A DNA stretch of 5,592 bases, taken from NCBI GenBank assembly GCA_012965485.1, contig DTSF01000031.1:1-5592 (forward strand), given 5' to 3'. The DNA comes from Dehalococcoidia bacterium (lineage in GTDB: Bacteria > Chloroflexota > Dehalococcoidia > SAR202 > UBA826). This document shows positions 1-5,591 of the stretch, piece by piece. The notes below the pieces were generated by a model. The model was not told the origin of the DNA. It worked only from the letters and a program-made list of their open reading frames with translations, and made no database searches. Made by a program: the position numbers and the translations under genes. Each line of letters starts with the position of its first letter. Within the stretch, counting starts at the first letter, position 1.

Positions 1-57
1 AACAATGCCTTCTGTCATGAAGTCACCCAACCTGGGCATAACTATCGGAATTGCCAT
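1..57 (-). CDS. E2 component (lipoyl acyltransferase) of 2-oxoacid dehydrogenase complex, N-terminal fragment
   Basis: Only the first 19 codons are present; the gene runs off the left edge. Read on the minus strand they give MAIPIVMPRLGDFMTEGIV, which matches the opening beta strand of a biotinyl/lipoyl domain (family pattern 'MPxLGxxMTEGxI'). The lipoyl-lysine itself would lie about 20-25 residues further on and is not visible. In the complex, E2 takes the acyl group from E1 on its swinging lipoyl arm and transfers it to CoA in the cytoplasm. The ATG follows the E1 beta stop by 15 nt, with a GGAGG site 11 nt upstream, so it is translated as the third gene of the operon. Whether the full protein is a standard E2 with an acyltransferase domain, a lipoyl-hydrolase fusion or a lone lipoyl protein cannot be told from here. 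Confidence 0.85.
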   Translation of the reverse strand, partial: MAIPIVMPRLGDFMTEGIV

Positions 58-68
58 ATCGAATCTAG

Positions 69-73
69 CCTCC
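69..73 (-). promoter_or_regulatory. Ribosome binding site of the E2 gene
   Basis: On the minus strand this reads GGAGG, 11 nt before the ATG at 57-55. It overlaps the TAG stop of the E1 beta gene by one base, which suggests translational linkage. It supports the call that the truncated frame at the left edge is a real gene start. Confidence 0.7.
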
Positions 74-1101
74 TATTCCAGTAGTTCCAATGCAGCAGCT
101 AGCACCTTCTCTTTGGTAGGTACGAATAAAGCTTCCAAGGGTCGACTGTAAGGAACTTGAGTATGGGGGGGCGTTACCCTCTTTGGTGGAGCATCCAAAT
201 AATCAAAAGCTTCTTCAGCCACTAAGGCAGATATATCGGTAGCAATACTACATCTTGGGTAATCTTCATCTACGATAACGATTTTCTTAGTCTTTTGTAC
301 TGAGGAAAGTATCGCATCTTCATCCATAGGAGAAAGAGATAGTAAATCTAATACTTCAACTGAATAACCCCGCTCTTCCAACAGACCCGCCGCTTCCATA
401 CACACACGTGTAGTGTAACCAATACCCAACAGGGTTATATCTTCCCCTTGGGTTTTAATTTCTGATTTACCGATCTCGATAGTATAGGATTCCTCTGGAA
501 CATGATCTTCAAATCTAAATCCCATAAGTTGTCGATTATTGAACACGATTACCGGGTCGTCATCCCTAATTGCTGCGGCCATAAGGCCTTTAGCATTGTA
601 GGGATTTGAAGGCACCACACATTTAAGACCTGGAAAATGAGTGAATATAGAATAGATGGTTTCAGAATGCTGAGCGGCTGAATTCGTGCCAGCCCCTATT
701 CCGGTCATTATTGTTAATGGAATCTTAACTTTCCCACCAAACATATAATGCATTTTAGCGGCATTATTAGTGATCTGATCAGCGCACACACCGTAGAAAC
801 TTACGTACATTAAATCAACCACCGGTCTCAGGCCTGAAGCAGCAGCTCCTACTCCCGCTCCAACAAATCCCGCCTCAGATATTGGGGTATCTCTCACTCT
901 CAACCGACCAAAATCATTTACCAATCCTTTGGTTAATCTCATCGGTCCACCCCAAGCATCTTGGAAATCTTCCCGCTCTCCTCCCCCCGCAATATCCTCT
1001 CCCATTACAATCACATCTGGGTCTCTATTCATTTCTTGCCTTAGAGCCTCATTGATGGCTTGTATGAAACTTATTTGCCTCACCGATTGTGCCTGTGTCA
1101 T
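73..1101 (-). CDS. 2-oxoacid (acetoin/pyruvate-type) dehydrogenase E1 component, beta subunit
   Basis: This 342-residue protein is the beta half of a TPP-dependent E1 and pairs with the alpha subunit encoded just upstream. Residues 8-190 look like the transketolase pyrimidine-binding domain: a GED motif at 34-36, DTPISEAGFVGAG at 71-83 with the conserved Glu76 expected to touch the TPP pyrimidine ring, and AQHSE at 143-147. Residues about 210-335 form the transketolase C-terminal domain, ending in the family signature TPPHTQVPYSRPLE (310-323). Its length is normal for AcoB, PdhB and BkdB proteins. The ATG has AGGAG 9 nt upstream, and the gene lies 21 nt after the alpha gene and 15 nt before E2, so it is the middle gene of an operon. 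Substrate choice (acetoin, pyruvate or branched-chain 2-oxoacid) cannot be settled by eye. The short split-E1 form is commonest in acetoin dehydrogenases and PdhAB. Confidence 0.93.
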   Translation of the reverse strand: MTQAQSVRQISFIQAINEALRQEMNRDPDVIVMGEDIAGGGEREDFQDAWGGPMRLTKGLVNDFGRLRVRDTPISEAGFVGAGVGAAASGLRPVVDLMYVSFYGVCADQITNNAAKMHYMFGGKVKIPLTIMTGIGAGTNSAAQHSETIYSIFTHFPGLKCVVPSNPYNAKGLMAAAIRDDDPVIVFNNRQLMGFRFEDHVPEESYTIEIGKSEIKTQGEDITLLGIGYTTRVCMEAAGLLEERGYSVEVLDLLSLSPMDEDAILSSVQKTKKIVIVDEDYPRCSIATDISALVAEEAFDYLDAPPKRVTPPHTQVPYSRPLEALFVPTKEKVLAAALELLE

Positions 1102-1122
1102 TTAATTTATCTCCTATTTGAC

Positions 1123-2097
1123 CTAATAGGCCACGTATACGTCTGTAGTCAATTCCTCAGAATCTGGAAATGGACTGTTATTAGCAAACTCCGTGGCTGT
1201 GTTAACCGCTTCTATACATTTCTTATCTATCGCCTCAAGCTGGGTTTCATCAGCATAAGCGCCATCCAAGATATGTTTCTGTAGCATAAGAATACAGTCG
1301 CGTGACATGTAATATTCCTGCTCTTCCTTACTCCTATACCCAAGGGGATCGTCGGCACCGAAATGCCCTTGATATCTGTACGTCTGAGCCTCGATCAATG
1401 TGGGACCTTCACCCAAACGAGCTCTTGACACCGCCTCCTTACCCACCTCATAAACATCCAAAGCTGACTGACCATCTACCGTCACCCCCGGAATCCCATA
1501 CCCATCAGCCCGGTTGGCAACTGAGCCACCTGCTACCGAATATTCAAATGGTGTTGCTTCAGCGTAACGATTATTTTCACATACGAAAATAACCGGTAAT
1601 TTCCAAATGGCCGCGAGATTCATAGATTCATGTAAAACTCCCTGGCTTGAAGCACCATCTCCAAAAAAAACAACGCTAACCTGATCTGTTCCTTTCACCT
1701 TTGCTGTCAATGCCACTCCTGTCGCCACAGGAATATTTGAACCCACAACACCATTGGCACCTAGCATGCCCTTATCTATGTCTGCTATATGCATGGTGCC
1801 GCCTTTCCCTTTCCCCGTGCCTGTAGACTTGCCTAGCAGTTCAGCCATCATTTCATTAATATCAAGACCCTTGGCTATACAATGGTGGTGGCTCCTGTGG
1901 GTGCCAAGGACGTAATCTTTTTCATTCAGATGAGCACATATGCCTGTCGGGACTGCTTCTTGCCCTATCGACGAGTGCATACCTCGCAATTTTCCTGCAT
2001 CAGCTTCTCTCCTGGATTGTTCCTCGAAACGGCGAATCGTCACCATCGTCTCATACATCCAAAGCAAAGATTCTTTGTTGAGTTCTTCGTAAGGCAT
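1123..2097 (-). CDS. 2-oxoacid (acetoin/pyruvate-type) dehydrogenase E1 component, alpha subunit
   Basis: This 324-residue cytoplasmic subunit binds TPP diphosphate and Mg2+ and, with the beta subunit, carries out the first decarboxylation or cleavage step of the complex. The TPP-binding motif is complete: GDG at 146-148, then NN at 175-176. Other family marks are GMHSSIGQEAVPTG (39-52), the RSHHHCIAKG segment (68-77), KGGTMHIAD (98-106) and the active-site loop YRYQGHFGADDP (240-251). The GHF-G-DP form of that loop resembles acetoin-type E1 alpha (GHFEGD) more than the GHS-SDP form of classical pyruvate dehydrogenase. The length is close to AcoA and shorter than eukaryotic-type PdhA. The ATG has AAGGGG 7 nt upstream and is the first gene after a good promoter. 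No truncation or lost key residue was seen. Pyruvate or a branched-chain 2-oxoacid remain possible substrates. Confidence 0.93.
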   Translation of the reverse strand: MPYEELNKESLLWMYETMVTIRRFEEQSRREADAGKLRGMHSSIGQEAVPTGICAHLNEKDYVLGTHRSHHHCIAKGLDINEMMAELLGKSTGTGKGKGGTMHIADIDKGMLGANGVVGSNIPVATGVALTAKVKGTDQVSVVFFGDGASSQGVLHESMNLAAIWKLPVIFVCENNRYAEATPFEYSVAGGSVANRADGYGIPGVTVDGQSALDVYEVGKEAVSRARLGEGPTLIEAQTYRYQGHFGADDPLGYRSKEEQEYYMSRDCILMLQKHILDGAYADETQLEAIDKKCIEAVNTATEFANNSPFPDSEELTTDVYVAY

Positions 2098-2104
2098 TAC
2101 AACA

Positions 2105-2110
2105 CCCCTT
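2105..2110 (-). promoter_or_regulatory. Ribosome binding site of E1 alpha gene
   Basis: On the minus strand this is AAGGGG, 7 nt before the ATG at 2097-2095. It departs slightly from AGGAGG, but it is purine rich and correctly placed. It supports this ATG over the internal Met codons. Confidence 0.6.
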
Positions 2111-2155
2111 CAAAGCGCTGGCCCAATCGCCGATGTAGACTTTAAATTTGGCAAA

Positions 2156-2161
2156 ATTATA
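2156..2161 (-). promoter_or_regulatory. Extended -10 promoter of the E1 alpha-E1 beta-E2 operon
   Basis: The minus strand reads TGTTATAAT (2164-2156): a perfect TATAAT with the TGn extension that can replace a good -35 box for sigma-70-type polymerase. No strong TTGACA lies at the usual distance; the best match is TCCACA (2186-2181) with a 19-nt spacer. Transcription would start near 2149, giving a leader of about 52 nt that contains the AAGGGG ribosome site. The call rests on sequence match and position only. Confidence 0.6.
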
Positions 2162-2237
2162 ACAGCATGCCAATTAAGTTTGTGGAAACCGAAATTGCCG
2201 AATTTTTCTGGTTGATTACTGACTCTTCCAAAGGTGA

Positions 2238-2267
2238 TTGACACCAAAATAGTCACGTTGGTACGAT
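2238..2267 (+). promoter_or_regulatory. Promoter of the tRNA-Ala gene
   Basis: A perfect -35 box TTGACA (2238-2243) is followed after 18 nt by TACGAT (2262-2267), a 4-of-6 match to TATAAT. The expected start is near 2274, about 14 nt before the mature tRNA 5' end, typical for a tRNA precursor. The -35 box lies in a small dyad, GGTG-attga-CACC (2233-2245), of unknown meaning. The promoter is divergent from the dehydrogenase promoter and may also serve the downstream exporter and galU genes. Confidence 0.6.
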
Positions 2268-2287
2268 TTAGTTACTTGTACTAAAAA

Positions 2288-2363
2288 GGGGATATAGCTC
2301 AAACGGGAGAGCGCGGCGTTCGCAATGCCGAGGTTGGGGGTTCGAGTCCCCCTATCTCCACCA
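2288..2363 (+). tRNA. tRNA-Ala (anticodon CGC)
   Basis: A full 76-nt cloverleaf can be folded by hand. The acceptor stem is GGGGATA/TATCTCC, including the G3:U70 wobble pair that is the main identity mark for alanyl-tRNA synthetase. The D arm is GCTC/GAGC with an 8-nt loop. The anticodon stem CGGCG/TGCCG encloses the loop TTCGCAA, with anticodon CGC at 2321-2323. The variable loop is AGGTT, and the T arm GGGGG/CCCCC has loop TTCGAGT. A73 is followed by an encoded CCA (2361-2363). It decodes the Ala codon GCG. A separate CGC-anticodon tRNA is dispensable where a TGC-anticodon tRNA-Ala exists, so another Ala tRNA is expected elsewhere in the genome. Confidence 0.97.
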
Positions 2364-2427
2364 ACAATAAACCATAGTTTCATCACCTGATTTGGAAGTT
2401 ATTTCCTCAGCCATGATGAGAATTTTT

Positions 2428-2433
2428 CAGGAG
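2428..2433 (+). promoter_or_regulatory. Ribosome binding site that fixes the TTG start of the MFS gene
   Basis: CAGGAG ends 6 nt before the TTG at 2440-2442. No ATG or GTG lies in frame nearby, and the next Met is residue 49, inside the second membrane helix. This site is therefore the main reason for choosing TTG. Confidence 0.75.
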
Positions 2434-2439
2434 TAATTC

Positions 2440-3699
2440 TTGCGAAACATACCTCATCTCGCCGCCTTGCGGCACAAAGATTATGCATATGCTTGGGGGG
2501 CCAGCGCCTTAGGGGGAGCAAGCGCATGGACCTTCCTCATCGCCAGCCAATGGTTTGTGCTAGAACGATCCAATCAGAGTGCAATGGTTGGATGGTTCAC
2601 TTTTGCCTCCATGATTCCTTTTTTAGTTGCCTCCCCGTTCGGGGGATTTTTAGCTGACAGAATCGAGAGAAAAAAACTCACAATCTACACTCAAATCCTG
2701 GGAGTAGGCACTATCGCCTGTGCCGCCGCCCTGTCACTGTTAGGATGGCTTGAGTTGTGGCACCTATGTGCTCTTGCTTTTATTGCAGGGAGTTGTCGAA
2801 CTACTCAAGAAGCTTCCATCGTTTCTTTAATAACAAATTTGGTGCCGAGAGAAGATCTCCTTAACGCAATCACACTTAACTCGGCTACCAGACATGGTTC
2901 AAGAGTAATAGGAATGTCGGTTTTGATAATTTCGGGGGTATCACAGACCATTACTTTTGGTACTTCAGAGTTTTTGATAGGTAGTATTATTTTTGGGATT
3001 GCTTCTATTTACCTGATTTTGAAAGTCAAACGCAACTCTACCGGTGAAATTTCAAACCAAACAAATCTCTTTAAGGGAATCTGGGAAGGCATTAATTACG
3101 TCTACGCCCGTAGAGTAGTTGCCATTTTAATAATACTTGTGGCTTTCCACTGTGCTCTTGCGATGTCTTTCGATTCTATCCTACCCGGCTTTACAAAAAA
3201 CCGTCTAGCATCAGTTGATGAAACTATGTTGGCCGTTCTCGTAGTGTCATTCGGGATCGGTTCGGCAGCAGGAACTTTTTTATTAGCCGGGGTCAGAAAT
3301 GATCGGCGAAAAGGTTTGATATTGCTGACAATGGGTATCGCAAGTGGGATCTCCCCTTTATTTCTTGGATTCTCCTTCGATATATCAATGGCATTCGCTT
3401 CCACGCTAATAATGGGGGCAACTGAATCTGTTTTCATGGCGTTAACGGCAACCTATGTTCAACTTGTTACTCCGGACAGGCTAAGAGGGCGAGTTACGAG
3501 TTTGTACATACTTCATGCTGGAGGAGTTATGGCATTCACAAATTTAGGATACGGATACCTAGCTGATATATACAATGCTCCTAACATTCTGATAGTAACG
3601 GGTATCCTATTCCTTGTTTTCTTTGCTGGCATGAGTTTTAGTGATCCCATATTAAAATCGATCTACAAAGGTAAAGATATCTCGACATTGGCAAGTTAA
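2440..3699 (+). CDS. MFS transporter, EntS/DHA3-type (MFS_3) putative exporter
   Basis: This 419-residue inner-membrane protein has about 12 hydrophobic helices (roughly 19-41, 48-74, 80-103, 105-127, 153-175, 177-196, 224-249, 263-285, 291-311, 313-337, 352-376, 381-402). A charged central loop at about 197-223 lies between the two six-helix halves. The loop between helices 2 and 3 carries MFS motif A, GGFLADRIERKKL (68-80). LVPREDLLNAITLNSATRHGSRVIG (134-158) and PDRLRGRVTSLY (345-356) are typical of the EntS/MFS_3 group, which exports siderophores, macrolides and other small molecules by proton antiport. It starts at TTG behind CAGGAG. It lies 76 nt after the tRNA and 23 nt before galU, so co-transcription with galU is likely. 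The substrate cannot be read from the sequence. A role tied to sugar-nucleotide metabolism is possible but unproven. Confidence 0.88.
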   Translation: MRNIPHLAALRHKDYAYAWGASALGGASAWTFLIASQWFVLERSNQSAMVGWFTFASMIPFLVASPFGGFLADRIERKKLTIYTQILGVGTIACAAALSLLGWLELWHLCALAFIAGSCRTTQEASIVSLITNLVPREDLLNAITLNSATRHGSRVIGMSVLIISGVSQTITFGTSEFLIGSIIFGIASIYLILKVKRNSTGEISNQTNLFKGIWEGINYVYARRVVAILIILVAFHCALAMSFDSILPGFTKNRLASVDETMLAVLVVSFGIGSAAGTFLLAGVRNDRRKGLILLTMGIASGISPLFLGFSFDISMAFASTLIMGATESVFMALTATYVQLVTPDRLRGRVTSLYILHAGGVMAFTNLGYGYLADIYNAPNILIVTGILFLVFFAGMSFSDPILKSIYKGKDISTLAS

Positions 3700-3722
3700 T
3701 TATTATTGAAAAGGCCTTCTTT

Positions 3723-4598
3723 ATGAATATAGAAAAAGCCGTAATCCCAGTCGCAGGTCTAGGAACTCGGTTCTTACCTGCTACATTATCGATTCCAAAA
3801 GTGATGATCCCTATCTTGGATCAACCTCCACTTCACTACTGTGTGGCAGAGGCCCTCAACTCAGGTATAACAGAAATTATATTTGTGATATCTGAAAATC
3901 AAAAGGACATAATAAAAAACTACTTTAGTCGCCATGATGTAGTCATCGATGCCCTAAAAAATAAGGGTGATATTGAATTACTAAATAGGGTAGAAGAAAT
4001 TTCAAATATGGTGGAAATGGATTTTGTTATTCAAGAAGCTCCTCTAGGACTAGGCCACGCTGTCCTAATGGCAAAGAAAATGGTCGGGAAAAACTCATTT
4101 GCTGTTTTGCTTCCTGATGATTTGATTCTGGGAAATAATTCAACCCTAAAAAAAATGTGTGCTATCCATGCCGATGGAAATGAGGTTGTATTAGCCATAA
4201 AGAAAGTGGCTGCCGAGTCCGTCCCCAATCTAGGTATTGTTTCTACAAATGATCAGACAGGCGAAATCCGCGATATCACTGGTGTGGTTGAAAAACCTTC
4301 TTTACCGAAAGCTCCATCAGATTTGGCCATTGTTGGAAGATACATTCTACCTCCTGAAATCTTTCAAGCAATAGAACACTCAAACCAAGGGGCTTTAGGT
4401 GAAATACAACTCACAGATGCTATTGGGGCCTTAATACCACACGTAGGATGTAAAGGGTATTTATTTAAAGATAAACATTTTGACGTGGGTATTCCCATCG
4501 GTCTTTTGAAGGCATCAATTCACCAGGCTCTAAAACGAGATGACACACACAACGACCTAGCAAGTTGGCTAGACAATTTGTCGTTAGACCAGAAATAA
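3723..4598 (+). CDS. galU: UTP--glucose-1-phosphate uridylyltransferase (UDP-glucose pyrophosphorylase)
   Basis: This 291-residue cytoplasmic nucleotidyltransferase should make UDP-glucose and pyrophosphate from UTP and glucose-1-phosphate. The product feeds envelope polysaccharide, glycolipid and galactose metabolism. The Rossmann-like N-terminus has AVIPVAGLGTRFLPAT (6-21), and the pocket Lys26 sits in IPK. Further marks are PLGLGHAV (107-114), LLPDD (129-133) with Asp132 or Asp133 the probable metal or nucleotide ligand, VVEKP (188-192) with the conserved Lys191, LAIVGRYIL (201-209), GEIQLTDAI (226-234) and FDVG (253-256). Length and domain order are normal for bacterial GalU. The usual 'ATKAIPKEML' reads ATLSIPKVMI here, and 'GNKxGY' reads GIPIGL, so sugar or nucleotide specificity is a little less certain. 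The ATG has only a weak AAAAGG about 8 nt upstream. The gene follows the MFS gene by 23 nt and its end faces the UbiA gene. Confidence 0.88.
   Translation: MNIEKAVIPVAGLGTRFLPATLSIPKVMIPILDQPPLHYCVAEALNSGITEIIFVISENQKDIIKNYFSRHDVVIDALKNKGDIELLNRVEEISNMVEMDFVIQEAPLGLGHAVLMAKKMVGKNSFAVLLPDDLILGNNSTLKKMCAIHADGNEVVLAIKKVAAESVPNLGIVSTNDQTGEIRDITGVVEKPSLPKAPSDLAIVGRYILPPEIFQAIEHSNQGALGEIQLTDAIGALIPHVGCKGYLFKDKHFDVGIPIGLLKASIHQALKRDDTHNDLASWLDNLSLDQK
4551..4585. repeat. Nested inverted repeat at the 3' end of galU
   Basis: Outer arms AACGAC (4551-4556) and GTCGTT (4580-4585) enclose inner arms CTAGC (4557-4561) and GCTAG (4568-4572) around a 6-nt loop. A 7-nt bulge (4573-4579) lies on the 3' side, so an RNA could stack 11 base pairs. 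The bulge also forms part of a short palindrome, GACAATTTGTC (4572-4582). No U-run follows on either strand, so it is not a standard intrinsic terminator. It lies in coding sequence and may be chance, but it sits just before the stop codons of two convergent genes. Confidence 0.3.
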
Positions 4599-4601
4599 GT
4601 A

Positions 4602-5495
4602 TCATCTAAATATGGTTAATAAGATCAGCACCAATAAAAGCCATGTCAAAACACATATTCTCAAAATAAAATCTTTTGTTATTATTTCCTCTGGCCGCTC
4701 CCCAAAGCCTCTTTGATTCACCAAAACCTGGTACCTGAGCATACCAAAAGCCACAAAAGGAACCGTCAAAACCATCAACTTGTTCGATGGTAAATTGTTA
4801 GCGTTCACAGTATAGAAACCATAGGCAAAAATAGTTCCAATCAGAAAAACATAAGTTGCACGTTCCAAAATTAATTTGGAATATATCGGTAATGATTTCC
4901 TAGTCAAAGAGCTGTCCTTTTCTCGAGCGAGGAATTCAGCATACCTTTTTGACAATGCTATGAACATCGCTCCTAACCCCATGCAAGTGTAAAGCCAGAT
5001 GGAAACGGGAACATTTATTGCAATAGCACCTACTAAGACCCGTAATACGAACCCGGCGGAAATAGATAGTATGTCAACAACAATGGTGCCCCGCAAAAAA
5101 AGGGAATATATGGCCATTAGAACAAGGTAGGCACAAATATAAATCACGGTGCCATACAACAAGACAACACAAATTATGACTGCTATGGACGAAAACAAAA
5201 GAGAAAACAGTAATGCTATTCTGAGAGACACTAATTTTGAAGCGATAGGCCTCAATCTTTTTTCCGGGTGGTAAATATCTTTATCTCTATCCAGAACATC
5301 GTTAAAAAGGTAAACGGACGAACTGGCAAACACAAAAGCAACGAAACCCACAGCTGCGCTTAGCAAAAGTCCATAGAAAGATTGGATATCATCAAAAGCC
5401 CATGACTCATTAGCTGAGAACAACAACGGCAGAAATACCATTAGATTTTTTATCCATTGGCGTGGCCTGGTAGATTTCAAAATATTTAAGATCAT
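4602..5495 (-). CDS. UbiA-superfamily prenyltransferase, decaprenyl-phosphate phosphoribosyltransferase-like
   Basis: This 297-residue polytopic membrane protein has about nine hydrophobic segments (roughly 15-30, 38-64, 90-112, 115-134, 136-160, 163-183, 209-231, 236-255, 277-296). STRPRQWIKNLMVFLPLLF (8-26) matches the usual start of DPPR synthases. The first Asp-rich motif is N65-D66-xx-D69-xxx-D73, followed by H-P-x-K-R-x-R-P-I-A-S (76-86). The second conserved region is YSLFLRG...VVDILSISAGFVLR (130-152), followed by LSKRYAE (181-187) and RPEEIITKD (267-275). In mycobacteria this family transfers phosphoribose from PRPP to decaprenyl phosphate for cell-wall arabinan. Elsewhere its product is mostly untested, and other UbiA reactions are possible. 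No ribosome site is obvious before the ATG, but no other in-frame start lies before an upstream stop at 5519-5517, and the conserved N-terminus supports this start. No DprE1/DprE2-type epimerase genes are in view. Confidence 0.82.
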   Translation of the reverse strand: MILNILKSTRPRQWIKNLMVFLPLLFSANESWAFDDIQSFYGLLLSAAVGFVAFVFASSSVYLFNDVLDRDKDIYHPEKRLRPIASKLVSLRIALLFSLLFSSIAVIICVVLLYGTVIYICAYLVLMAIYSLFLRGTIVVDILSISAGFVLRVLVGAIAINVPVSIWLYTCMGLGAMFIALSKRYAEFLAREKDSSLTRKSLPIYSKLILERATYVFLIGTIFAYGFYTVNANNLPSNKLMVLTVPFVAFGMLRYQVLVNQRGFGERPEEIITKDFILRICVLTWLLLVLILLTIFR

Positions 5496-5513
5496 AACTG
5501 TGTCTGCAAGAAC

Positions 5514-5541
5514 TATTTAATAAAAGACTATTGAATGTAAA
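5514..5541 (-). promoter_or_regulatory. Candidate promoter of the UbiA-family gene
   Basis: On the minus strand TTTACA (5541-5536), a 5-of-6 match to the -35 box, is followed after 15-16 nt by TTAAAT or TAAATA (5520-5514), a poor -10. The start would fall about 12 nt before the ATG, giving a very short leader that fits the lack of a Shine-Dalgarno site. The region is so AT-rich that chance matches are likely. Confidence 0.25.
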
Positions 5542-5553
5542 TTTATATCAATA
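5529..5553. repeat. 25-bp dyad, operator-like inverted repeat
   Basis: Arms TATTGA (5529-5534) and TCAATA (5548-5553) are perfect inverted repeats separated by 13 nt, and the centre AAATT (5539-5543) adds a little symmetry. The element overlaps the candidate -35 of the UbiA-family gene, a position suited to a repressor site. AT-rich DNA often yields such short dyads by chance. Confidence 0.3.
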
Positions 5554-5585
5554 CCCTAATATAAAATACAAACTGAGAAAACACT

Positions 5586-5591
5586 GAGGAG
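5586..5591 (+). promoter_or_regulatory. Ribosome-binding-site-like sequence for a possible gene beyond the right edge
   Basis: GAGGAG on the plus strand, one base from the window end, is a strong Shine-Dalgarno match. A TATAAA (5560-5565), a 5-of-6 match to a -10 box, lies 20 nt upstream without a clear -35. If real, the start codon falls within about 10 nt beyond the edge and the gene is divergent from the UbiA-family gene. Confidence 0.4.

Noticed and set aside
1664..1671. Run of eight A in E1 alpha (also G-runs near 164 and 2484) as a programmed frameshift site
   Set aside because: All the affected reading frames are intact with family-typical length, so no frameshift is needed.
1060..2145. 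Plus-strand open frames at 1060-1284, 1302-1592 and 1882-2145
   Set aside because: They lie opposite the strongly supported E1 genes, have no recognisable domains, and their composition fits antisense shadows.
2338..2363. tRNA 3' end as an attachment site for an integrated element
   Set aside because: I found no second copy of the tRNA 3' end and no integrase or phage gene in the window. The genes to the right look like ordinary chromosomal genes.
2406..2427. CTCA-N7-TGAG hairpin followed by AATTTTT as a terminator after the tRNA
   Set aside because: The stem is only 4 base pairs with a 7-nt loop and one G:C-poor arm. It is too weak for an intrinsic terminator, and it runs directly into the MFS ribosome site.
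3102..4228. Minus-strand open frames at 3102-3437 and 4031-4228
   Set aside because: They are antisense to the MFS and galU genes, which are supported by family motifs. No ribosome site or domain supports them.
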